A stretch of DNA of 46,291 nt from Sporobacter termitidis (GTDB taxonomy: Bacteria; Bacillota; Clostridia; Oscillospirales; Oscillospiraceae), in NCBI GenBank assembly GCA_029267955.1, contig JAJUHI010000002.1:1-46291 (forward strand), written 5' to 3'. Within the stretch, counting starts at the first letter, position 1. Each line of letters opens with the position of its first letter. The notes under the pieces were generated by a model. The model saw only the letters and a list, made by a program, of their open reading frames with translations. It was not told the DNA's origin and searched no databases. This document shows positions 35,956 through 43,015 of the stretch, one piece after another. The position numbers and the translations under genes are program-made.

Positions 35956-36846
35956 TTAGTCCTGATGGGTCTTCTCAAGGTAACCCGCAAAAGCCGCGAC
36001 GGCTGGGTTTTCCTGGTCTTCGTGCCAAAAGCACTGGAGCTCTTCATTTTTGCCGACGGGATAACATATCAGCTCGCTGTGCAGGCTCATCCGGCTGAGC
36101 ATGGTGGACACCAAAACGCCCTGCCCCAGCTCCGTGGCCATGTACGCCGACTCGATGTTGGGCGAGATGATGATTTCTGACGGCGTAAAGCCGAGCTCCC
36201 GGCATTGCTTTCTTGCCCTGGCGCGGGTTTCAGACTCCGTCTCATGGCTGGAAGCCGCCTTTATAAAGGGCTCCGTCCTGAAATCCTCGACGGTGGCCCC
36301 CTCCCGCACCCGGGGATTGTCGGGTGATACAAGGAGCACCAGGGGCGTTTCCAGCACCTTCATTTTTTTGATCCCCGAGCCCTTCGGGGCAAACTCGGCG
36401 TAGGTGATGATCAGGTCCAGCTTCCGCTCCATAAACAGCTCGATCAGCTTAAACTGCGGGTGCCGTTCCCCGATGAAGCGGATGTCGGGGTTCTCGCTCT
36501 TTAAACTCTTAAACGCCTGCGTGATCTCTGAAGATATTTCCAGCCACTCCAGATACCCGATCCGGATGGTGCTGTAGACGGCGCTGTAGTACTGTTTTGT
36601 CTGGTCCATCGTGTCGTGATACTCTTTTTCAAACCTCGAAAACAACGCCATAAAGTTTTCCCCGGCCTTCGTCAGCGCAACATAATGGTGCGTCCGGATA
36701 AACAGCTTAAAGCCGATATCCTCCTCAAGCTTGGCGATATACTTGCTGACAGACTGCTGGGTCATAAACATCAGCTTCGCCGTTTCCGTAAAGCTGAGGG
36801 TCTTGCAGAGCGTCAAAAAGCACCGCACGGAAACTTCGTTGATCAA
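35956..36846 (-). CDS. LysR family transcriptional regulator
   Basis: 296 residues from a TTG start at 36846, with GGGAGGT 6 bases upstream. The N-terminal winged helix-turn-helix (CFLTLCKTLSFTETAKLMFMTQQSVSKYIAKLEEDIGFKLF) is classical; the rest is the two-lobed effector-binding domain (VLLVSPDNPRVREG). It comes after the symporter gene and a probable weak terminator, and has its own promoter. It may sense a substrate of the neighbouring catabolic operon or control molybdenum-related genes; context does not decide. Confidence 0.9.
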   Translation of the reverse strand: MINEVSVRCFLTLCKTLSFTETAKLMFMTQQSVSKYIAKLEEDIGFKLFIRTHHYVALTKAGENFMALFSRFEKEYHDTMDQTKQYYSAVYSTIRIGYLEWLEISSEITQAFKSLKSENPDIRFIGERHPQFKLIELFMERKLDLIITYAEFAPKGSGIKKMKVLETPLVLLVSPDNPRVREGATVEDFRTEPFIKAASSHETESETRARARKQCRELGFTPSEIIISPNIESAYMATELGQGVLVSTMLSRMSLHSELICYPVGKNEELQCFWHEDQENPAVAAFAGYLEKTHQD

Positions 36847-36867
36847 GACAGCACCTCCCTGTCGCTT

Positions 36868-36896
36868 ATTTTATCACAGCCCCCTGCCGGGTACAA
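36868..36896 (-). promoter_or_regulatory. Probable promoter of lysR
   Basis: On the minus strand TTGTAC (36891-36896), 17 bases, TAAAAT (36868-36873), about 20 bases before the TTG start. Confidence 0.5.
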
Positions 36897-36965
36897 ACAG
36901 GCTTGCCCGGGGGCCGGGGTAATGACACAGAGCGCCGGGCGCCTCCCCGCCGGGGTCAGGCCAGT

Positions 36966-36986
36966 AAAAAAGCGCCGGCATACCGG
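36966..36986 (-). terminator. Weak terminator after the symporter gene
   Basis: A short CCGG/CCGG stem with a four-base loop is followed on the minus strand by a T6 run (36966-36971). Confidence 0.45.
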
Positions 36987-36992
36987 TTATTT

Positions 36993-38399
36993 TTAAGCCC
37001 GCAGCCTGCCGGCATTCTTTCTGCCGGCGATGAGGCCGATAAGCCCGACCACAAGGCTGAAGGCCAGGCCGATAAACAGCGGGTCGAAGGTAAACACCTT
37101 CCACACGCCGAAAATCAGGACCATCAGCGGGCCGCCGGTGATGCAGGCCATGATGTATCTCCTGTCAACCCTGCCGCCTGCAAACAGCGCCAGCATGAGG
37201 GGTATAAACATCACCGCGCCGCGCAGTCCCATGGACATATAGGCAAAGCTCTGGATGGCCGTATTCCCCAGCACGGCGGCGAGAATAACGCCAACAGCCA
37301 TAACGATGACGATGATCAGTCTTGAAACAGCCAGCTCCCTTTTTGAATCGGGCGCCTTCTTTGACAGCTTTTTAATTATATCGTTGTTGATGATGGCGCT
37401 GATGCCGAGCGCCAGCCCCGCTCCGGTGCCGACGACGGCAAACAGGAGCGTCGCCAGCATGACGCCGCCCAAAAACGGCGGCACATGCTTGATGATGAAC
37501 GTTGTCATCGCCACCGCCGTATTTTTTGCGGTTTCAGGGTCGTTCACCGTGCGCATGTACAGCCCCACGAGAATACCGCCGATACCCACCGGCGGGATCA
37601 TCAGCGTGCTGATGAGGGCGCCGAGCCGCGCCGTCCTGTCGGTTTTGCCGCTCATGACCGCCTGGGCATAGGTCTGCGTTGTCAGAACGCCAAAGATCAG
37701 CGAGGCGCCGGCGCCCAGGTCGACGCCGATGCCCCGGGCAAAAAGCCCGAAATTCTGGTCAAGGGCGCGCACCTGCGACAGAAACGCCCCCGGCCCTTTT
37801 GCCAGCACAAGAACGGCCACGGCGCAGAAAACAACGGTAATATACAGCAATGTCAGTTTGAAAATGCCCACCATGCCGGCGCCGTTGATGCCGCCGAGGG
37901 TCACATAGATCACCATTAAAACCGCGCCGATAATCAGCGCCGGGACTGTCCCGACAGCGGGCAGGATCACGAGAATGACGGCAGCCGCCGACAGCAGCTG
38001 CGACAGGATGTTGATAAAAGTTCCGACAGAAGAGAGCACGGAGGCCAGCATGCCGGCCGTCTGCCCGTACTCCTTTGCGACAATGCCCACAAGGGTGGTC
38101 GAGCCCGACGCCCTGTACGGCTTGACGAATCCGATTGCCAGAAGCAGCGCCGCGATGCCGCCGCCCAGGGTAAACCACCAGGCCGACATGCCGTATTTAT
38201 ACGCCAGCTGCGCCGTTCCGATCGTGGAGGAGCCGCCGACCAGCGTGCCCATAATGGTGCCGGCGACGACGGCCGCGCCGCTTTTGCCGGCCCCTGACAT
38301 GAAGTCGGCGGCGGATTTTACGCGCGTTCCGGAGTAAATGCTCAGTCCTACAAATACAACGAGGGTAATAAGTATGCCCGCGAGGGTCATTGTGCTCAT
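36993..38399 (-). CDS. Sodium:solute symporter family transporter
   Basis: 468 residues with about 13 hydrophobic helices, in the size and pattern of the SSS family. The segment AADFMSGAGKSGAAVVAGTIMGTLVGGSSTIGTAQLAYKYG near the N-terminus includes the usual start of the first transport helices. It is 2 bases downstream of the CoA-transferase beta subunit, so it belongs to the same operon and probably imports the substrate. SSS members carry sugars, amino acids, organic acids, betaines and vitamins; the solute is not predictable. Confidence 0.9.
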   Translation of the reverse strand: MSTMTLAGILITLVVFVGLSIYSGTRVKSAADFMSGAGKSGAAVVAGTIMGTLVGGSSTIGTAQLAYKYGMSAWWFTLGGGIAALLLAIGFVKPYRASGSTTLVGIVAKEYGQTAGMLASVLSSVGTFINILSQLLSAAAVILVILPAVGTVPALIIGAVLMVIYVTLGGINGAGMVGIFKLTLLYITVVFCAVAVLVLAKGPGAFLSQVRALDQNFGLFARGIGVDLGAGASLIFGVLTTQTYAQAVMSGKTDRTARLGALISTLMIPPVGIGGILVGLYMRTVNDPETAKNTAVAMTTFIIKHVPPFLGGVMLATLLFAVVGTGAGLALGISAIINNDIIKKLSKKAPDSKRELAVSRLIIVIVMAVGVILAAVLGNTAIQSFAYMSMGLRGAVMFIPLMLALFAGGRVDRRYIMACITGGPLMVLIFGVWKVFTFDPLFIGLAFSLVVGLIGLIAGRKNAGRLRA

Positions 38400-38401
38400 T
38401 A

Positions 38402-39070
38402 TTAAATCATGCTCCTAATCGTTTCGGGAATAATCAGCTCGGCTTCGGTCTTCGAGATAACCTCTTCCACCGTAACGCCGGGAGCAAGCTCTTCAAGCAC
38501 AAGCCCTTCCGCCGTGCGGTGCAAAACACACAGCTCGGTGACGATGTAATCCACCTCTCCCGCCGCCGTCAGCGGGAGCCTGCATTTTTTAAGTATCTTC
38601 GGTTTGCCCGTTTTATCGCAGTGTTCGGTCATGACAATCACCGTCCGCGCGCCGGAAACCAGGTCCATTGCCCCGCCCATGCCGGCCACCGTCTTGCCCG
38701 GAACCGTCCAGTTGGCGAGATTGCCCTCCTGGTCCACCTCATAGGCGCCCAGCACCGTCACCGCCACGTGGCCGCCCCGGATCAGGCCGAAGGAGGTAAA
38801 GCTGTCAAAGCAGCAGCCGCCGGGCCGCAGCAGCGACACCGCGCCGGCGGCGTCGACCACATTGGGGTCAAACTCCTCATCCTCCTTTGGCGCGCCCGTC
38901 AGACCGATCACGCCGTTTTCGGAATCAATCCATATATCAACGCCCTCCGGCAGAAAATTCAAACACATGGTGGGCATACCGATCCCGAGATTGACAAGAT
39001 CGCCGTCCTTGAAGAACCGGGCGGTTCTGTATGCGATCAATTCTCTTCCCTGAAGCGTCATATCCGTCAT
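38402..39070 (-). CDS. 3-oxoacid CoA-transferase subunit B (AtoA-like)
   Basis: 222 residues from the ATG at 39070, with AGGAGG 9 bases upstream; an upstream GTG at 39079 is too close to that site. The family motifs GIGMPT (30-35) and SENG (50-53, catalytic Glu at 51) are present. The Glu carries the CoA as a thioester intermediate. With subunit A it moves CoA between acetate or a similar acid and a 3-oxoacid such as acetoacetate. It lies 13 bases downstream of subunit A. Confidence 0.94.
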   Translation of the reverse strand: MTDMTLQGRELIAYRTARFFKDGDLVNLGIGMPTMCLNFLPEGVDIWIDSENGVIGLTGAPKEDEEFDPNVVDAAGAVSLLRPGGCCFDSFTSFGLIRGGHVAVTVLGAYEVDQEGNLANWTVPGKTVAGMGGAMDLVSGARTVIVMTEHCDKTGKPKILKKCRLPLTAAGEVDYIVTELCVLHRTAEGLVLEELAPGVTVEEVISKTEAELIIPETIRSMI

Positions 39071-39083
39071 TTCCGTCACCCTC

Positions 39084-39731
39084 CTAAGCCTTCACGATCA
39101 TATCCACAAGGCAGCCCGGGGTGTGGATCATATCAGGATCAAGTGCGCCGACTTCTACAATTTCCTCGGCCTCACAGATAACGATGTCAGCCGCGGTTGC
39201 GAAAATTTGGTTAAAGTTGCGCGCTGTCCGGCGGTAGACCAGATTGCCCATTCTGTCGGCCTTCCAGGCGTGGATAATGGCCACATCCCCGCGCAGCGCC
39301 TTTTCCAGCAGATATTTTTTGCCGTCCAGCTCGATAATCTGCTTGCCTTCCTCCACAGGCGTCCCGATGCCCACGGGCGTCAAAACGCCGCCGATGCCGG
39401 CGCCGCCGGCCCGGACACGTTCGCACAGCGTCCCCTGGGGGACAAACGTCACGTCAATTTCTCCGGCAACCACCTTTTCCACCGTTTCGGTATTGCTGCC
39501 GATATGCGAGCAGGTGATATGGCGGATTCGGTTTTCATGTACCAGCAGGCCGATGCCGCGGCCCCGGACGCTGGTGTTGTTGGAGATGATGTTGAGATTT
39601 TTGCAGCCCTTATCAATAATCCCTTTGATCAGTGTTTCCGGCACGCCAATATTGACAAAGCCCGGGATAAGTATCGTCTGATTGTCGTGCAGGGCTTCCA
39701 TTGCTTTCTCAAGGGAAACTACCTTGTCCAT
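39084..39731 (-). CDS. 3-oxoacid CoA-transferase subunit A (AtoD-like)
   Basis: 215 residues from the ATG at 39731; AAAGGA lies about 12 bases upstream. The CoA-binding signature PGFVNIGVPETLIKGI is close to the family GGFxxxGxPxxLI, and the later FVPQGTLCERVRAGGAGIGG and WKADRMGNLVYRRTARNFN blocks are typical. It forms a hetero-oligomer with subunit B. In this operon it probably activates acetoacetate made by the BKACE, or returns CoA to the starting acid. Confidence 0.94.
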   Translation of the reverse strand: MDKVVSLEKAMEALHDNQTILIPGFVNIGVPETLIKGIIDKGCKNLNIISNNTSVRGRGIGLLVHENRIRHITCSHIGSNTETVEKVVAGEIDVTFVPQGTLCERVRAGGAGIGGVLTPVGIGTPVEEGKQIIELDGKKYLLEKALRGDVAIIHAWKADRMGNLVYRRTARNFNQIFATAADIVICEAEEIVEVGALDPDMIHTPGCLVDMIVKA

Positions 39732-39758
39732 CGGGGGTTTGTATCCTTTCCTTTGCCT

Positions 39759-39795
39759 AACCGCTCCGGGTATCCGTTCGGTACCCGGAGCGGTT
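39759..39795 (-). promoter_or_regulatory. Perfect 14-bp hairpin between the BKACE and CoA-transferase genes
   Basis: AACCGCTCCGGGTA (39759-39772) and TACCCGGAGCGGTT (39782-39795) form a perfect stem with a nine-base loop. No T-run follows on the minus strand. It may stabilise the upstream message or lower read-through, setting different levels for the two halves of the operon. Confidence 0.6.
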
Positions 39796-39804
39796 CGTCC
39801 CAGC

Positions 39805-40719
39805 CTATTCGGCTTTAAACGTCGGTTCGTAGGTTCTTTCGTCGCGCAAGCAGTGGCGTGTGATGCCAAGCAACTCTCTCGCGTCGTCGGCGGTGGCGAT
39901 TTCGCGTCCGGCCAGCTTCGAGAGCTCAACGGCCCGCTCAACCAGCTGGAGGTTGGTGGCGATGACGCCCTTGGAGAGGTAAATGTTGTCCTCCAGGCCG
40001 ACACGGAGACCGTCGCAGCCCAGGGCCAGACCGGCCAGCATCATGGGCATGTGCGCCTTGCCGATACCGGAAACGGACCAGGTGGCCCCTTCCGGCAGCT
40101 TGCTGACAGCAAAGGCCAGATACTCCGCGCTGCCCGGCATGGCGCCGCCGACGCCCATAATGAACTGGATGTGCGGGGGCTTCGGGATGCCGTGCTTGTT
40201 GACATAATACATCACGCTGTCCAGATGGCCCGTATCAAACACCTCAAACTCCGGCTTGATGTCGTGCTTGATGACTTCCTGGCTCAACAGGTTCAGGAAG
40301 CGGGGGCTGTTCTCAAAGATATAGCTGTTGGCCCAGTTGAGGGTGTTGGGGTCAAAGGAGCACATCTCGGGCTTGAGGGCGCCCAGGTGCTGCAGGCGCT
40401 TGTAGTCCTCATACTCGCCGCCGGAGGTGGTGAGGTTGATGAGGATGTCCACGCCGGCCTTCTTGCAGGCCTCGCGGGTGGCCTCAACGGCCTCGGTGAA
40501 CTTCTGAAGGCTCATGGATTTGTAACCGATCTGCATCTCGCCGCCCACCACTTTGTCCTCACGGACATGGATATGGGCGATGGAAGCGCCCGCCTTCGCG
40601 CAGGCGACAATCTGCTCGGCAAGCTCCTCCGCAGTGTAGGGCACCGTGGGCGCCTGTTCCTTTTTCGTACCGGCGCCGCACAGGCAGACCTGGATCATTA
40701 TTTTATTGGACTTGGCCAT
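39805..40719 (-). CDS. Beta-keto acid cleavage enzyme (BKACE, Kce family)
   Basis: 304 residues. BKACE enzymes use acetyl-CoA and a zinc ion to cleave a beta-keto acid into acetoacetate and a new acyl-CoA. The zinc ligands H49 and H51 (AHIHVRE) and E243 (GLEDN) are present, as are R239 and D244 next to them. Kce, the lysine-fermentation member, has a Glu (E14) near the N-terminus that I recall as binding the substrate amine. At the aligned place (CGAGTKK) this protein has G17, so the substrate probably differs from 3-keto-5-aminohexanoate. It is co-transcribed with a dehydrogenase and CoA-transferase. Confidence 0.93.
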   Translation of the reverse strand: MAKSNKIMIQVCLCGAGTKKEQAPTVPYTAEELAEQIVACAKAGASIAHIHVREDKVVGGEMQIGYKSMSLQKFTEAVEATREACKKAGVDILINLTTSGGEYEDYKRLQHLGALKPEMCSFDPNTLNWANSYIFENSPRFLNLLSQEVIKHDIKPEFEVFDTGHLDSVMYYVNKHGIPKPPHIQFIMGVGGAMPGSAEYLAFAVSKLPEGATWSVSGIGKAHMPMMLAGLALGCDGLRVGLEDNIYLSKGVIATNLQLVERAVELSKLAGREIATADDARELLGITRHCLRDERTYEPTFKAE

Positions 40720-40781
40720 GATACAATCTTTCCTTTCAAATACTCAAATTGAACGGTTTTATATATGGGGTTGAGACGTTA

Positions 40782-41747
40782 TTACACAGGATCGTCTAAA
40801 AATTTCTTGGCCAGCTTGAAGACCTCGAACAGCTGCTTGTCGCGCTTTTTCTTAATCTCGCTTAAATCGAGGCCCTCGTAGTCGTAAAAGCCTTTGCCGG
40901 TTTTGATGCCCAGCCTGCCCTCGTCGACCATCTTGGCCAGGGTGACGGGCAGCTCGTCGCCGTTTTTTGGCATTGTGTAGCTGCGGTTTTTGTAGTTGTT
41001 GGCGGTCATGTCCACGCCGCCGAAATCGATGCGCTTGAGCAGGCCCAGCACGACGGCGCGGGGAATGAAGGAGGCCTTTGCGGCAAGGTCAATGGCCTCG
41101 GCGTCGCAGTAGCCGTTGTCCAGCAGGAAGAACACCTCGCGGTTGAGGCACTGTTGCAGGCGGTTGACGATATAGCCCTGGATAAATTTCTTCATCAGGA
41201 CGGCCGTTTTGCCGCATTTTTTGAGCATGGCCAGCGCGATGTCCGCATACTCCTGGGGCGCCTCCTCGCTCTTTACCACCTCGACCAGGGGTATCAGCTC
41301 CGGCGGGGCGTACCAGTGGCAGATAATCGTCTGGGGCAGCAGCTTTTTCGGAACGATTTCAAAAATATTGAGCGCCGACGTGTTGGACGCGACAATGACG
41401 TCGCCGGGCAGGATGTCGGCCAGTTCCGCATAAAGCTCTTCCTTGGCGTCTTTTTTCTCGACAATGGTCTCCATGACGAAATCGGCGCCCCGGACGGCCT
41501 CGGCCACGGTTTCCTTAAAGCTGATTCTGGCATAGATGGCGTCTATATCCTCCGCCTTGATTTCGCCCTCTTCGGCAAAGGTCTTAAGGCTCGATTGAAG
41601 CGCGGCTTTCGCCTTCTCGCGGGTTGCCTCGCTTCTCGTCCACATGGTAACCTCGTAGCCGCCGATGGCAAATGTCTGTGCGATGCCCGGGCCCATCGTG
41701 CCCGCGCCGAGAACGGCAATTTTCTTAATATCGCTGATACTCTTCAT
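40782..41747 (-). CDS. 3-hydroxyacyl-CoA dehydrogenase family protein
   Basis: 321 residues from the ATG at 41747 (GAGGA 7 bases upstream). The Rossmann motif GAGTMG (14-19), the SNTS block (121-124), H144 and E156 fit the L-3-hydroxyacyl-CoA dehydrogenase fold; the tail has GRLGIKTGKGFYDYEG. The usual HFFNP is HWYAPP here, so the Asn that normally supports the active site is Ala. This suggests a divergent member, perhaps one acting on a free beta-hydroxy acid (as L-carnitine dehydrogenase does) rather than a CoA ester. It would make the beta-keto acid for the BKACE. Confidence 0.88.
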   Translation of the reverse strand: MKSISDIKKIAVLGAGTMGPGIAQTFAIGGYEVTMWTRSEATREKAKAALQSSLKTFAEEGEIKAEDIDAIYARISFKETVAEAVRGADFVMETIVEKKDAKEELYAELADILPGDVIVASNTSALNIFEIVPKKLLPQTIICHWYAPPELIPLVEVVKSEEAPQEYADIALAMLKKCGKTAVLMKKFIQGYIVNRLQQCLNREVFFLLDNGYCDAEAIDLAAKASFIPRAVVLGLLKRIDFGGVDMTANNYKNRSYTMPKNGDELPVTLAKMVDEGRLGIKTGKGFYDYEGLDLSEIKKKRDKQLFEVFKLAKKFLDDPV

Positions 41748-41813
41748 AGTGAAATCCTCATTTTTTGTTATATTGCCCCACAAGGCGGACTTGTGGGGCA
41801 ATTGTTTTCCGTC

Positions 41814-42701
41814 TTAGAAAGAGCCTTCTTCCCAGGCAACCAGACGGACAAAGCCGCCGTCTGCCATCTCGCAGCGGAACGGGAACGCGGCGATGATCAT
41901 GCGTTTGCCGGTGACCAGGTCGATGTCGCCGCCGGCGTTTTCAACGGTGCAGACGCCGGCCTGCATGAAGAGTCTGTGGCAGGGCTCGTAGTCCGGGTAC
42001 TCAACCGCGGGGTCCTTGCCGGTGGCCTTGCGGTAAGCCGTGTCGAGCCAGGGCATCTGCTCTTTGAGGGGGTGATGCCACAGCGGCGCGTCGGTGGCGC
42101 CCCAGGTGCCGGTAATACCCTTGATCTTCTTCTCGTGGATCAGCCAGTTGGCAACCTCGGGGCCCATGCCGGGATAGTAGTTGAAGTACTTGTCGTTGTT
42201 GATTCTCCAGTAGTGGTGGAAGCCCGTGTTGACAACAACCCAGTCGTTCTCGCGGATCTCAAGTCCGTCCTTTTTACAGGCGGCCTCAAAATCGGAGGGC
42301 TTCAGCTCATACCACAGGCCGTCCTCAAAGCCGGTTTTCCATTTGGCCTCAAACTCGTCTCTCAGGTGGCGCATGTCCAGGATAACGCCGGTGCCGATGC
42401 AGTACTCCAGCGGAATCTCGTTGAGAGAGTAGCCGTTGCGGGCGCGGTCAACCTCTTCCTCGTGGAGAACGTGGTTGGGCGCGTCCATGTGCGTGCCGGC
42501 GTGCAGAGTGCCGGTGTAGGTCATGGTGCGCTTGTGGAACCGACCCAGATACTGGCCGCGGGGGAAGATAAGGTCCTGCCGGGCGCCGGGGAAGGGCCAC
42601 AGCGGGGTGTCGACGCCCCAGGGCTGCGAAAGGTCGTAAATCTTCGTCATCTTGTTCCTGTCAAGATACATCCTGTTTTTGTCGAGCGGCATATAAGCCA
42701 T
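41814..42701 (-). CDS. Cyclase/kynurenine-formamidase-like metal-dependent hydrolase
   Basis: 295 residues from the ATG at 42701, which has GGAGG about 8 bases upstream. The metal-binding motif HAGTHMDAPNH is complete (H67, H71, D73, H77), the signature of the cyclase family (HxGTHxDxPxH). Members open amides and related bonds, for example formylkynurenine or isatin. It is the first gene of the operon, so it may open the substrate before the dehydrogenase acts. Exact substrate unknown. Confidence 0.88.
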   Translation of the reverse strand: MAYMPLDKNRMYLDRNKMTKIYDLSQPWGVDTPLWPFPGARQDLIFPRGQYLGRFHKRTMTYTGTLHAGTHMDAPNHVLHEEEVDRARNGYSLNEIPLEYCIGTGVILDMRHLRDEFEAKWKTGFEDGLWYELKPSDFEAACKKDGLEIRENDWVVVNTGFHHYWRINNDKYFNYYPGMGPEVANWLIHEKKIKGITGTWGATDAPLWHHPLKEQMPWLDTAYRKATGKDPAVEYPDYEPCHRLFMQAGVCTVENAGGDIDLVTGKRMIIAAFPFRCEMADGGFVRLVAWEEGSF

Positions 42702-42760
42702 ATGAAAAACCTCCATTCAATTTGTATTGTCGGTGACTGGTTTAAGCTTGCTGCTCACTA

Positions 42761-42791
42761 ATACTAAACCTTGGAATCATTCCAAAGTCAA
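42761..42791 (-). promoter_or_regulatory. MerR-type promoter of the catabolic operon
   Basis: On the minus strand TTGACT (42786-42791) and TAGTAT (42761-42766) are separated by 19 bases. The spacer (42767-42785) contains the perfect dyad TTGGAATCATTCCAA (42771-42785). An overlong spacer with a central operator is the hallmark of MerR-activated promoters, where the activator untwists the DNA. The divergent gene encodes a MerR-family protein. Confidence 0.8.
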
Positions 42792-42811
42792 GGGTTAATC
42801 TTTAATTATTA

Positions 42812-42840
42812 TTGGACTTTCAACAAAAATCATATATAAT
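42812..42840 (+). promoter_or_regulatory. Sigma-A promoter of the MerR-family gene
   Basis: TTGGAC (42812-42817), 17 bases, perfect TATAAT (42835-42840). Start is expected near 42847, giving an unusual 170-base leader. Confidence 0.7.
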
Positions 42841-42847
42841 ATTTTAG

Positions 42848-42953
42848 AAACGGTCAAAACAGTACCCGAAGGCTATATTCCGGGCATTTTACCCAAGCGT
42901 TTTAACGCCTGGATTAGAGCGCCTGCCTTAATATGCTCAGGTTTTGTCCGTTT
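42848..42953 (+). ncRNA. Candidate structured leader RNA of the MerR-family gene
   Basis: From the predicted transcript start, AAACGGTCAAAAC (42848-42860) can pair with GTTTTGTCCGTTT (42941-42953), a 12-of-13 match. Inside are CCCGAA/TTCCGGG, a CCA-GCGTT/AACGC-TGG hairpin and a GAGC/GCTC stem, giving a multi-branched fold. I know of no named class with this shape. The 64 bases after it run to the start codon. Confidence 0.4.
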
Positions 42954-43015
42954 CATTTCAATACGCGCCTGACAAAGTACTTTTTTCCGCATCGATTGAC
43001 AAGGGGGTTGCGGCC

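Noticed and set aside
38402-40719. Lysine fermentation cluster
   Set aside because: A BKACE with CoA-transferase subunits resembles it, but no aminomutase, 3,5-diaminohexanoate dehydrogenase or ammonia-lyase gene is nearby and the BKACE pocket seems different.
41154-42761. Long open frame of 535 codons on the plus strand
   Set aside because: It lies antisense to the dehydrogenase and hydrolase genes, which have clear motifs and ribosome sites. High GC in third positions creates such shadow frames; the translation has no recognisable domain.
42873-42953. Minus-strand frame MKRTKPEHIKAGALIQALKR plus seven residues
   Set aside because: It looks somewhat protein-like but has no ribosome site, and coincides with the inverted-repeat leader element of the plus strand.
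42848-42953. Miniature transposable element with terminal inverted repeats
   Set aside because: No target-site duplication is seen at the edges, and the left end coincides with the predicted transcript start, so a leader RNA is the simpler view. Copies elsewhere in the genome would reopen the question.
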